A DNA stretch of 64,000 nt from contig JACKER010000011.1 of NCBI GenBank assembly GCA_020632925.1, positions 62,001 to 126,000 on the forward strand. Direction: 5' to 3'. The DNA is from Alphaproteobacteria bacterium (lineage in GTDB: Bacteria > Myxococcota_A > UBA796 > GCA-2862545). The notes under the pieces were generated by a model. It was not told where the DNA came from. It saw only the letters and a program-made list of their open reading frames with translations, and made no database searches. Shown one piece after another: positions 8,417 through 18,007 of the stretch (position 1 is its first letter; each line of letters opens with the position of its first letter). The translations under genes and the position numbers were made by a program.

Positions 8417-11400
8417 GCCGACCCCGGGCGCCAGCGCGCGTCGGTCAGCGCCGCCATCTCCTCGGCGAGCTGCTCGTCGGTGCCATCCTTGCTGGCGAAG
8501 GGGCGCTTCGTGCGTGGCACGAACAGCGGCTCACGCCCGGAGAGCACGGACCGCAGCGAGGCCGTGGCGCGCTGCAGGCGCGGGTGGAGCCGCTCCTCGT
8601 AGGTGGCCCGCGTCTCGGCATCGAGCATCCGCCAGAACAGGAACGGGTGGGCCAGCGCCACCAGCGCGCCGACGTGACCGAACCCGAGGCTGGTCACGAG
8701 CCCGCAGCGCAGGCGCCCGGGGCCGAGGTGCAGCGGCTCGTCGGTGAACACCAGATCGCCGAAGGCCTCCATCTTCGGGTCCACGTCGTCCAGCGAGCGG
8801 TTGCCCGGGATCACGCCCTCCGCCAGCACCTGTGCGAGCCCATCGAGCTGCCAGCCGGCGGCCGCGCCCAGCGGGTGCCCCGTGAGCGACTTCTGGGAGA
8901 TCACGGGGAGCGGCAGCCCCGGCGTGCGCCCGAGCTTGCGCTGCAGCGCGTCGTGCAGCCGGTTCTCGTTCAGGTCGTTGGCCTGCGTCGACGTGTCGTG
9001 CTTGCTCACCACCCCGATGTCGTCCGCGGTCAGCCCCAGGACGGACAAGGCGCCACGCAGCGGTGAGATACCGGCGTCATCCTTGTAGAAGTCGTGACCG
9101 ATGTGCCGCACGCTCTCGGCCAGGAGGCGGTCGGCGGACGCCTCGCCCAGGAGCGCCACGAGCTCGCCACGCTTCGCCTTCAGCTCGGCGATCCGGCTCC
9201 TTCGTACGGAGAGATCCGCCATCGATGTGCCGAGGTCCGGGTCCTCGGCGACCGAGCCCAGCGGGCCGATGCCGGGTGCGGGCACCGAGCGGTAGAGGCC
9301 GTCGCCGAAGCTCCCTGCGAACGCCACGATCGCGTGCACGGGCAGGCCGAGCTCGATGGCGGTGCTCGCGCGGCACAGCACGCACGCGCCGGCGCCCTGC
9401 GACTCGACGAACCCGTTCCGCCGACGGTCGTTGGGCCTCGACATGTGCGCCGGCGCGATGCCCTGGCGGCCGAGTTCGTCGCTCGAGGCGCAGGCGTTCA
9501 TGTCCGCGAAGGCGACCGAGACCTCCTCGACGTAGTCGTCGGTGCCGCCCGCGATGATCAGGTCGGCCACGCCGGCGCGGATCTTGTCGACGGCGTCCGC
9601 CACCGAGACCGCGGCCGTGGCACACGCCGCGACCGGGAAGCTCATGGGCCCGTAGGAGCCGAGCCAGCTCTGCACGACGTACCCGACCATCACGTTGATC
9701 AGGCCCTCCTGCAGCACGTCGGTCTGACGCTCGCGCCCCTCGGGCAGGTCGCGGTACATCCGCCCGATCTTCGCCATGCCCCCCATCGCCGAGCCCTGGG
9801 TCGATCCCACGCGCGTCGGGTGGAGGTGCGAGAGCGCTTCTTCGGGCGTGAGCCCTGCGCTCACGAAGGCCTCGGCCGTCGCCACCAGCACGAACAGCGT
9901 CGCCCGATCCACCTGCTCGACGAGCTCGCCGGGGATGCCGTAGCGGCGGGGGTCCCAGCCGGTGGGTACCTGGCCGCCGACCGCGCGGTCGAAGCGGATG
10001 GCGCGCGGCACGCGGACCACCGCACCGGCCTTGCGCACCACCGTGAACCCGTCGCCGGGACCGGCGAGCACCGAGGTGTGCTCGGGGTCGGCGGCGCGGA
10101 GCTGCTCGGCGAGCTCGCGCGTGGGGACGGGGAAGGAGAAGTCCTGGTCGAGGTGCACGTCGAGCAGCGTCGAGAGCCGCGCGGGGTCGAAGCGCAACAC
10201 CTCGGGCTCGACCAGCCGGATGCCGGCGTGCGTCGTGAGGCGCTCGCCGTAGCGCTCGATCAGGTCGGCGTCCTCGACGGCCTCGCCGCTCTTCGCGTCC
10301 TGCCAGCCGGTCCCGTCCTGGCGCGGCACCACGAGCCCCGTCATCCACGCGAGCTCGGCCGCCGCCTCGAGCGAGAGCAGCCCGTCGCGCTCGATGGCCC
10401 AGCGGGTGCGGGCGCTGCCCCACGGACCGACCTCGCCGTACCCCACCATCACCACGACGTGCCTCGGATCGAGGTGATCGAGCTCGGGCCACCCGTGCAG
10501 CTCCTGGTCGCTCGGCACGGGGACGGTGACGCGCGGCATCGCCCTCGGGCGCACCACCACGGGCTGCGCGGTCGGGCCGTGCATCGCGAGGCGGGCCGCC
10601 TCCCGCAGGTCGCCGAGCTTGCGCGCGCGGGCGGTCTCGGCGTCCAGCGCGGCCCGGATGCGAGCCACCTCGCCGCCGAGGTCCTCCACGCGGTCGAGCC
10701 CGCCCGACAGGTCGACGCGCAGCGGCTCCCGCGCGGCCCAGGTGCGCGTCTCCGGCGACAGCAGGGCCAGGAGCTGCTCGCCCATCTCCTCGGTCGAGAA
10801 CGTGTGGCAGCCGGTCGCCGCCTCGAGGGGTTCCGCGACCGGATCGTTGCCCGCCATCAGGCCCGTGCCGCGCACCCAGCCGATGCGCGCGCCCACGAGC
10901 GTGACGTACCGCCCCCAGACCGCGGACTCGCTGCGCCACCGGGCGAACATCGTCTCCAGCGCCGCCTTGGTCTCGCCATAGACCCCGTCACCCCCGAAGG
11001 TGCCGTGGTTCGGCGAGAGCGGCAGCAGCACGTGGCAGCGCCGCTCGCGCACCGCGTGCTCGCGGTACCGGGCGGCGACGCCGGCCACCAGGCGCTCGAC
11101 GCCGAGCAGCAGCACGCGCAGGCTCGCGAGCGACGACGCCCCGCCGCCGAGGTGCCCGATCTCGGAGGTGGCGGCGAAGGGCACGAGCACGTCGGGCAGC
11201 CACGGGCGCTCGCCGACGGTCTCCAGCCACGCGAGCAGCGCGTCGGTGTCGGCGAAGGAGCCCTGGTTGAAGGGCACCACGTGCAGCTCGGCGCCCTCGG
11301 ACGCGTGCCGCTGGTAGAGCCGCTTGTAGAAGGTCTGGCGCGCGGGGCTCGTGTTCGTCGTCGTCAGGACCACCCGTGCGCCGCCCGCGAGCAGGCCGCG

Positions 11401-14400
11401 CACGACCTCGACCGCGATGGACCCCGGCGAGGCGCCCGTCACCAGGGCGGTCTGCCCGCGGTACGCCCCCGAGGAGACGCGGTCGCGGCCCAGCATGCGG
11501 TCCCGGCGGATCCACGCCCAGGCCGACGTGAGGGCGAGGTGCAGCTCGGGGTCGAAGCGCGGGGCGACGGCGGCCTCGTAGTCGGCGTCGTGCTCCCGAT
11601 CGAGCAGCGCGACGCGATGCCGGAGCGGGTCGGGGGAGGGGACGGGGAGCCCGCCCTGGTGCGGGTCGTGGCCCGCGAGCACCCGCCCGGCCCGCGTGAG
11701 CAGCCCCTGGTCACCGGTCAGCTCGTCCCGGAGCTCGTCGAGCGCGGCGCTGTCGACCGCCGTCGAGGCGCCAGCGCCTCCGCTGGCCGCCTTGCCGACG
11801 GCGAGCCCGAGCTCGGCGGCCCAGCCATCCACCACGGCGTCGAGCCAGCGCTCGGCCCCGGCCTTGTCCGACACCCCCTTGGGCGGCGAGGCCGACAGCG
11901 CTCCCCCGCGTCCGGCGCCGCCGTCGCGCGCCGCCAGCGGCAGGCGCAAGAGCACGGAGGTCGCCCGCCCCGACGGCAGGCCCCAGGCCCGCTCGAGGTA
12001 GGCCAGCACGGCGGCCCGGTCCATGCGCACAGCACCGAGCGCCTTGCCGAGCGCCTGGTCGATCGCGGCCCCGAGGTACCGGCCGGGCGGACGCCAGGAG
12101 GCGGCGCGCTTGCCGATCTGCGACGCCAGCTCCGCCAACGGCAGCTCGTGCGCCCCGTCCGGCACCCCGCCGCCGAACTCGGCGCCCACGTCGGCCAGCA
12201 CCTGGTTGCGGCGCGCCGAGTTGCCGCCCAGCAGCTCGTCCAGCGTCTCGCCGGGGAGCACCTGGTCCACCCGGTTCTTCGACTGCAGCGCCACCAGGGC
12301 GAACAGGGCCTCCTGCGCGGTCGGTGCGGCGTCGGCCACGCTCCTCGCGGCGCTCGGCGCGGGGGTCGCTACAGCGCTCGGTGGCGGCACATCGACAGCG
12401 GTAACGTCCGGTACATCCGCTACTTCTGGTGCTGAATGTGCGGGGGCCTCCTGGCTCGGAGGCCCGAAGAGCTCGGCGTGGTGGCCCTCGCTGTGCAGGA
12501 CGCGGGCGCGCCGGCGGGCATAGGGCCGGAGCGACAGCGACTGCAGCGCCATGTTCGAGAGGATGGGCTGCTCGGCGAGCCCGATCTCCACGATCTGGTC
12601 GACGCCGGTGGCCTCGTCCAGCAACACGTCCTGCGTCTCGATCCACCGGACCGGCATCGCGAACTGCCAGGCCAGCAGCTCCACGAGCATCGCCCGCGCC
12701 AGGAGCCCCGGCGCCGCCCGCCAGGTGTCCCAGTCGGCGAGCGCCGTGTCCAGCTCGGTCGTGCCGGTGAGCGCGACGATCGCCTCGACGTAGTCACGGT
12801 CCAGCCGGAAGGGCTCGGCGAGCAGGTTGGGGACGTAGCGGCCGATCAGGTGCTCGGGATCGACCGTTCGCGGCCAGGTGCGCTGCAGCGTCTCGCGCAT
12901 CATGACCACGCCGTCGCGAAGGACGGAGCTGTGGAACGGCACGTCCACGCCGTGCACCCACACGAACGGTGGCTTGCGCGGCCGGTCGGCCGGCAGGTGG
13001 GTCTGGAGCGCTTCGAGCTCGGCCTCGAGCCGGCGCAGGGCGTCGAGGTGACCCGTCACCGCGTACTGCCGCCCCCGCACGTTCAGGTTCACGACCTCGA
13101 GGAAGCGGCCGGTGTCGCGCGCGATCCGGTCGACCAGCGCCCGCGCGCGCGCCTCGTCGATGCCCGCGTGGTGCGGGCGGACGGCGCCCATGCCGTAGGG
13201 GCTGCGTCCCGTCGCGTCACGCTCCACGAGCTCGTCCATCGCCCGCCCGCGGTGGTAGACGACCTGCAGCAGCCCGGAGAGCGGCAGGCCGCGCGCGAAC
13301 ACCCCGAGGGCCGTGTGCTCGCCGAGGCTGTGGCCGCAGAACATCGCGTCGGGCACGAAGCTGCCCTCGTCCCTGAGCTCGGCGACCTGCGCGAGCCCGA
13401 GCACGACCAGCGCCACCTGGGTGAACCGCGTGATGTTCAGCACGCCGTCCGGGTGCTGCAGGACCTCGCCGTCGACCACGAGCTGGCCGGGGTTCTCCCG
13501 GACCACGCGGAGCAGCGAGAACCCGAGGTGCTCGCGGCAGGCGGCGTCGGCCTCGTCCCACACCGCGCGCGCGGCGGCGGACCGCCCGTAGGCGGCCATC
13601 CCCATGCCTTGCTGCTGCAGGCCCTGGCCGGGGAAGAGGTAGGCGGTGGTCGGCGGGCGCACGCGTGCCGTCCCGGTGAGCACGACCCGGCGCTCCTCGC
13701 CGCGACCGGCGGCGACGTCGAGCTCGATCAGCCGGTGGCCGTCGCGCATCGCGGTGTGCCGCGCGGTGACCTCGAGGCGGTCGCCGGGCATCACCTTCGC
13801 CACGAAGCGCGTGCGCAGCTCCACCAGCCGCCGCCCGTCGCCGTCCGCGGCCAGCGTCACCACCGCGTGGGCCGCGGCCGACGCCGTCCACATCCCGTGC
13901 ACGATGCGACCGTCGTGCCCCGCCAGGCGCGCGACCGGCTCGGACAGGTGGATCGGGTTGTGGTCGCCGCTGGCGCGCGCGTAGTCGGACAGATCCGTCG
14001 GCGCCAACAGCTTCACGCTCCCGAGGTCGCGGACCGCGGCGAGCGGGCGGTCGATCCGGTGGTCCTCGAGCAGCCGGACCACGGCGGCGACCGGGTGGGC
14101 GCGCAGGTCCTCCGTCGTGTCGAGCTCGATGCGGCCGACGATGTCGTCGCCCAGGCGCGCCACGCCGCGGCTCGCGAACCGGGACCCCTCCGGGCCTCGG
14201 CGCTCGATGTGGTGCGCGCAGCTCACCGACATGGTGACGCCGAGCGGCAGCTCCACGTTGGCGTGGAACCACGGTTGCTCCAGCAACAGGTCGCGGCTGC
14301 CCTCGTCCGGCAGGCGCACGGACAGGCGGAAGGGCTCGCGGTCGTCGGTGGAGCCCTCCCCCAGGTGACCGCGGACGAAGAAGGTCGAGCGCAGCTCGGC

Positions 14401-17400
14401 GCAGAGCGCGCGCCCGCGGAACAGCTCGGCCGCGACCACGACGCGCCGTCCGCCGCTGGTGGCGTGCAGCCCGACGACGCGGGCCACGGCGTCGACCACG
14501 TCCCCCTCGCGCAGCGGCCAGCCGGGCCCCGCCACGAGCGCCTGGTCCTCGTGCACGAGATCGAGCACGTCGGGCCGCACGTTGCCCAGCGCCTGCCACA
14601 CGGCGTCCCAGGCGAGAGGGAAGCACAGCGCGAGCGGGGCGGTCCCTGGCTCGGCGGGGTCGCACAGGCCGCGCGAGGGGTCGCTCGTGGCGAGCACGAA
14701 GCTCGTGATCTGGTCGCGGGTCAGGCGGGTGCGCACGAGCCGGGGGCGCCAGGGGTCGGCCGCCGGCTCGGGCAGCCCCCAGAACGTCCGCTGGGCCTCG
14801 AGGAAGGCCTCGCGGTCCCAAATCACCGCGCTCTCCTCCACCCGCAGGCACAGGTCGAGCTCGCGGTCGCCGGCGATCAGCACCGCCCGCCCGTGCTCCA
14901 CCCGGACCTCGTGCCCTGCCGCCAGCAGCGCCGGGACCGGGTTCGCCGCCAGCCGCCCGCCCGGCAGCGCCACGTCGCGCGCGGTGCGCAGGTCCGGCGT
15001 CCGCGCGTGCGCGTGGGCGAAGCGGGCGAGCAGCTCGGCCACGGGCTCGTCGGCGGTGGTGATCCCGCTCACGGCCTCGGGTCCCGGGATCACGAGCACG
15101 GCGTCGGCGTCGTACCGCGGGTCGTGCGCCTGCCAGAGGCTGTCCGACTTGAACCAGCGACGCACCTCGGCGTCGAGCACGGGCACGAAGGGGACCGGCT
15201 TGCCCGGACGACGGCACTCCGCCACGAAGGCTGCGACGTCGTCGGGGTGGAGCCGCTCGGTCGCCGCCGCGGGCCAGCGCTCCTCGAACCGCGCGAGGAA
15301 CGCCCCGGCGTCGTCGAGAACGGCCTCGTCCTGGAGCAGCGACGGCACCTCCACGTCCGTCAGGCGCGCCTCCGCGAGCCGCACCAGCGCCGCCAGCCGG
15401 TCGCGGTGGGTCACGTCCACCCAGGGCGTGCAGAGCGCCACGTAGCGGCGCAGCACGTCGAGCCAGCTCATGGCGGCCAGGTCGCCGAACCACGGCTTGG
15501 CGGTGGCGTCGAGCGCCTCGATCACCTCGTCGCGGCGGGCCTCCAGCGTCTCCGGGGCGCGCGCGATCTCGTCGAGCAGGCGGCCGCAGCGGGAGGCGGC
15601 GTTGTCGAGGTAGTGGATGTCGGCGTCGAGCTGGCTGCGACCGGAGCGGACGCCGCCCCCGACCTTGCCCTCGAGCACCCAGTCCCCCGTCCCCGGGCAG
15701 CTCACCAGTCGCGCCTTGACCTGCGGGGAGGTCATGGCTTCGCGCGCGGCCATGCAGACCGTCCCCACGAACACGGCGTCCACCGGCATCGGCGGGTACC
15801 CGAGCGGCACCGACCAGCTCCCGTCGAGCCAGGCGGTCGCCTGGTCGGGCGTCCCGATGCCACCGCCCACCGCCAGCACGAGGTTGGGCCGCTTGCGCAG
15901 CGCCTCGTAGTGCCGCCCCACCACGTCGCGCAGGTCCTCCCACGAGTGGTGACCACCGGCCTTGCCGCCCTCCACGTGCGCCGCGAACGTCAGATCGGGT
16001 GCCGCGTCGGCGATGGCGAGCACCTGCTTGATCTGCGCGTCGTTGCCGGGCTTGAACGCGTCGAGCCACAGGCCGTGCGCGTTCAGCTCGCGCAGGAGCG
16101 CGATCGCCTCGTCCACCGGCGGCACGCCGGCGCTGATCGTGACGCCGATCAGCGGGGCGCCCTCGTCGCGCAGCCGGGTCACGAGCCCGTCGGCGATCTG
16201 GAGCCTCCACAGGTACGGATCGAGGTAGAGCGCATTGAGCACCACGCCGTGCCCCGGCCGCAGCGTGGCCTTCAGCTCCTCGAGGCGCGCGCGCAGGATG
16301 GCCTCGGTCGGCTGCCCGCCGCCCGCCAGCTCCGCCACGAAGCCGGCGTTCGCGGCCGCCGCCACGATGGGCGCCTCGACGGTCGTGGGCGTCATCCCGG
16401 GGAGGAACACGCGCGGCGTGCCGGTCCAGCGGGTCCAGCGCTCGGGGAGGCGCGCCCAGGGCGCGGGGCGCTTCGGGGGGCGGTGGGTGTCGAGGGCCGC
16501 CGCCCGCCCCTCGTCCAGCGCCACGGGGACGGTCGCCACGCCCCAGCCCTTGAGTGCCGAGGCCGTCAGGCGGAACACGGTGTCGCCGGGCCCGAAGTCG
16601 AGCACGGTGGTCGCCCCGCGCTCGCGCAGCGCCGCGACCTGGCCCACCCAGCGCACCGCCTCCACGAACTGCTGGAGCACGAGCCGCTCCATCAGGTCGG
16701 GGTGCCCCTGCAGGTCCTCGGTGGTCCCGGTGTCGACGACCGGCAGCTTCAGGTCGCGCCCCTGGACGGCGAAGCCGAGGTGCTGGAGGTCCTCGCGGAA
16801 CACGGCGGCGCCGGGCTCCATCCACGGGCTGTGGAAGGGGACGCTGACCGGGAGGTACTGCCAGCCGGGCTCGGGCATCGCGCCCGCGTGCTGTCCGCGC
16901 GCGCGGGCCTTGCGCCGCCGGTCGGCCTCGTCCACCAGCGCCCGTCGCAGGGGCTCGAGATCGATCGGGCGCCCGGAGACCACCTTGCGCACGCGCCCGT
17001 TGTCGAGCGTGATGCCGAGCGGGAGCCCGAGGCGGCGCAGCGTGCGGTCCAGCTCGTCGGCGGTCAGCCCCGTGATCGCCGCCATGGGGCTCGGCTCGCC
17101 CACCCCGGCCTCCAGGCCGTCGGCGACCAGCTCGGGCGGGGGCGCGCTGGTCGCGGAGCACTGCTGCATCCGCAGGCCCTGGAGCACCATGTACGCCCCG
17201 AAGTCGGCCGCGCGCTCGGTGAGGTCGCTCTGTCCCCACTGCTCGGAGACGAGGATCGCGGCCATGATCCCCTGGCTGTGCCCGGTCGCCGCCACCGTGC
17301 GCTCGGCGAGCTCGGGGCGGTCGTAGCCGGCTTCGAGCAGGGCGGCGTAGTGCCCGACCTGGGTGGCGAAGATGAGCGGCTGGGAGACGGGGGAGGACGC

Positions 17401-17883
17401 GAGGTAGGCCGCGGGCGGGCGGCTCGTGGGGTCCTCGAGCCAGCGGAGGGGATCCATGCCGTGGGCGAACCAGGCGCGGTCGGCGGGGGACAGGTCGGCG
17501 ACCACGCCGCGGACGCGGTCGGCGAGGGCGCGCACGAGGCGGTCGGCGGCGGGGCTGCGGCGGACGAGGTGGGCGAGCTCGTCGACGAAGCTGCTGCCCT
17601 GGCCGCCGAAGGTGAGCGCGATGCGGGCCTGTGGATCGGCGAGCAGCGCGGGTGCGGGGCGGCGTCGGCCGAGCCAGGCGTCGAGCGCGTGGCGGGCCGC
17701 CGTGACGCGCCGGGCCTCGTAGCCCTGGGGCTCGCCGAGGCGTTCGCGCAGGGCGAGGGCCAGCCCGAGGGCGTCCCTGGGGTCGGGTCCCGTGCGCAGC
17801 GACTCGAGCAGCTCCCGCACCTCGGTGGTCGCGTCCAGCTCGTCGAGGAGCCCGCCCCCACCGTGATCGTCTGCTCGCGCCAT
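8413..17883 (-). CDS. fas: Type I fatty acid synthase, complete single-chain multienzyme
   Basis: This 3156-residue protein makes acyl-CoA from acetyl- and malonyl-CoA. Domains follow the actinobacterial/fungal order. The starter acyltransferase has GGQGSS at 93-98 and GHSQG with Ser203. The FMN enoyl reductase spans about 485-870, with FLPGMTPTTVEAPI and VGGGIGTPDQ. The dehydratase is a hot-dog region with GDHNPIHL at 1306-1313 and IVHGMW. The malonyl/palmitoyl transferase has FPGQGLQQQGMGM about 1420 and GHSLGE with Ser1519. The carrier domain has LLGGNSARRN, with phosphopantetheine site Ser1889. The ketoreductase has VTGASPGSIAVE about 2145. The ketosynthase has Cys2754 in VAACATAAV, plus HDTSTQAND and LTGHPLGAAAG. 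The length matches mycobacterial Fas. There is no internal phosphopantetheinyl transferase domain; acpS overlaps the 3' end. ATG at 17883 is the start; the frame remains open upstream only by chance. Such synthases are rare outside Actinobacteria and fungi, so transfer is suspected. Confidence 0.97.
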   Translation of the reverse strand: MARADDHGGGGLLDELDATTEVRELLESLRTGPDPRDALGLALALRERLGEPQGYEARRVTAARHALDAWLGRRRPAPALLADPQARIALTFGGQGSSFVDELAHLVRRSPAADRLVRALADRVRGVVADLSPADRAWFAHGMDPLRWLEDPTSRPPAAYLASSPVSQPLIFATQVGHYAALLEAGYDRPELAERTVAATGHSQGIMAAILVSEQWGQSDLTERAADFGAYMVLQGLRMQQCSATSAPPPELVADGLEAGVGEPSPMAAITGLTADELDRTLRRLGLPLGITLDNGRVRKVVSGRPIDLEPLRRALVDEADRRRKARARGQHAGAMPEPGWQYLPVSVPFHSPWMEPGAAVFREDLQHLGFAVQGRDLKLPVVDTGTTEDLQGHPDLMERLVLQQFVEAVRWVGQVAALRERGATTVLDFGPGDTVFRLTASALKGWGVATVPVALDEGRAAALDTHRPPKRPAPWARLPERWTRWTGTPRVFLPGMTPTTVEAPIVAAAANAGFVAELAGGGQPTEAILRARLEELKATLRPGHGVVLNALYLDPYLWRLQIADGLVTRLRDEGAPLIGVTISAGVPPVDEAIALLRELNAHGLWLDAFKPGNDAQIKQVLAIADAAPDLTFAAHVEGGKAGGHHSWEDLRDVVGRHYEALRKRPNLVLAVGGGIGTPDQATAWLDGSWSVPLGYPPMPVDAVFVGTVCMAAREAMTSPQVKARLVSCPGTGDWVLEGKVGGGVRSGRSQLDADIHYLDNAASRCGRLLDEIARAPETLEARRDEVIEALDATAKPWFGDLAAMSWLDVLRRYVALCTPWVDVTHRDRLAALVRLAEARLTDVEVPSLLQDEAVLDDAGAFLARFEERWPAAATERLHPDDVAAFVAECRRPGKPVPFVPVLDAEVRRWFKSDSLWQAHDPRYDADAVLVIPGPEAVSGITTADEPVAELLARFAHAHARTPDLRTARDVALPGGRLAANPVPALLAAGHEVRVEHGRAVLIAGDRELDLCLRVEESAVIWDREAFLEAQRTFWGLPEPAADPWRPRLVRTRLTRDQITSFVLATSDPSRGLCDPAEPGTAPLALCFPLAWDAVWQALGNVRPDVLDLVHEDQALVAGPGWPLREGDVVDAVARVVGLHATSGGRRVVVAAELFRGRALCAELRSTFFVRGHLGEGSTDDREPFRLSVRLPDEGSRDLLLEQPWFHANVELPLGVTMSVSCAHHIERRGPEGSRFASRGVARLGDDIVGRIELDTTEDLRAHPVAAVVRLLEDHRIDRPLAAVRDLGSVKLLAPTDLSDYARASGDHNPIHLSEPVARLAGHDGRIVHGMWTASAAAHAVVTLAADGDGRRLVELRTRFVAKVMPGDRLEVTARHTAMRDGHRLIELDVAAGRGEERRVVLTGTARVRPPTTAYLFPGQGLQQQGMGMAAYGRSAAARAVWDEADAACREHLGFSLLRVVRENPGQLVVDGEVLQHPDGVLNITRFTQVALVVLGLAQVAELRDEGSFVPDAMFCGHSLGEHTALGVFARGLPLSGLLQVVYHRGRAMDELVERDATGRSPYGMGAVRPHHAGIDEARARALVDRIARDTGRFLEVVNLNVRGRQYAVTGHLDALRRLEAELEALQTHLPADRPRKPPFVWVHGVDVPFHSSVLRDGVVMMRETLQRTWPRTVDPEHLIGRYVPNLLAEPFRLDRDYVEAIVALTGTTELDTALADWDTWRAAPGLLARAMLVELLAWQFAMPVRWIETQDVLLDEATGVDQIVEIGLAEQPILSNMALQSLSLRPYARRRARVLHSEGHHAELFGPPSQEAPAHSAPEVADVPDVTAVDVPPPSAVATPAPSAARSVADAAPTAQEALFALVALQSKNRVDQVLPGETLDELLGGNSARRNQVLADVGAEFGGGVPDGAHELPLAELASQIGKRAASWRPPGRYLGAAIDQALGKALGAVRMDRAAVLAYLERAWGLPSGRATSVLLRLPLAARDGGAGRGGALSASPPKGVSDKAGAERWLDAVVDGWAAELGLAVGKAASGGAGASTAVDSAALDELRDELTGDQGLLTRAGRVLAGHDPHQGGLPVPSPDPLRHRVALLDREHDADYEAAVAPRFDPELHLALTSAWAWIRRDRMLGRDRVSSGAYRGQTALVTGASPGSIAVEVVRGLLAGGARVVLTTTNTSPARQTFYKRLYQRHASEGAELHVVPFNQGSFADTDALLAWLETVGERPWLPDVLVPFAATSEIGHLGGGASSLASLRVLLLGVERLVAGVAARYREHAVRERRCHVLLPLSPNHGTFGGDGVYGETKAALETMFARWRSESAVWGRYVTLVGARIGWVRGTGLMAGNDPVAEPLEAATGCHTFSTEEMGEQLLALLSPETRTWAAREPLRVDLSGGLDRVEDLGGEVARIRAALDAETARARKLGDLREAARLAMHGPTAQPVVVRPRAMPRVTVPVPSDQELHGWPELDHLDPRHVVVMVGYGEVGPWGSARTRWAIERDGLLSLEAAAELAWMTGLVVPRQDGTGWQDAKSGEAVEDADLIERYGERLTTHAGIRLVEPEVLRFDPARLSTLLDVHLDQDFSFPVPTRELAEQLRAADPEHTSVLAGPGDGFTVVRKAGAVVRVPRAIRFDRAVGGQVPTGWDPRRYGIPGELVEQVDRATLFVLVATAEAFVSAGLTPEEALSHLHPTRVGSTQGSAMGGMAKIGRMYRDLPEGRERQTDVLQEGLINVMVGYVVQSWLGSYGPMSFPVAACATAAVSVADAVDKIRAGVADLIIAGGTDDYVEEVSVAFADMNACASSDELGRQGIAPAHMSRPNDRRRNGFVESQGAGACVLCRASTAIELGLPVHAIVAFAGSFGDGLYRSVPAPGIGPLGSVAEDPDLGTSMADLSVRRSRIAELKAKRGELVALLGEASADRLLAESVRHIGHDFYKDDAGISPLRGALSVLGLTADDIGVVSKHDTSTQANDLNENRLHDALQRKLGRTPGLPLPVISQKSLTGHPLGAAAGWQLDGLAQVLAEGVIPGNRSLDDVDPKMEAFGDLVFTDEPLHLGPGRLRCGLVTSLGFGHVGALVALAHPFLFWRMLDAETRATYEERLHPRLQRATASLRSVLSGREPLFVPRTKRPFASKDGTDEQLAEEMAALTDARWRPGSA

Positions 17884-17922
17884 CGCCGCCCCCTCCAGGT
17901 GCGCGCACGCTAGCGTGGATCG
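17251..17922 (-). repeat. Direct repeat copy A: 5' end of fas
   Basis: This segment covers fas codons 1-211 plus about 39 bp upstream. It is repeated at 19645-20317 in the same orientation, about 2.4 kb away. Across the 633 coding bases I count five mismatches. The untranslated part carries a few more changes and a 1-bp indel. This copy is joined to the intact gene. Confidence 0.95.
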
Positions 17923-18007
17923 CGCCTGCCCGCTCCTGCCCGTCAACGCGAGAGTTCCGAGTCGAAGGACGAACGGACTCGTGTACGTTGGGGCAGAGAA
18001 GGTGAGG

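Noticed and set aside
12436..17913. Very long open frame on the plus strand opposite the fas gene
   Set aside because: It is antisense to a fully recognisable FAS-I, has low-complexity Arg/His/Gly-rich translation and no known motif. In GC-rich genes the opposite strand often stays open. The same applies to the plus-strand frame 9094-12435.
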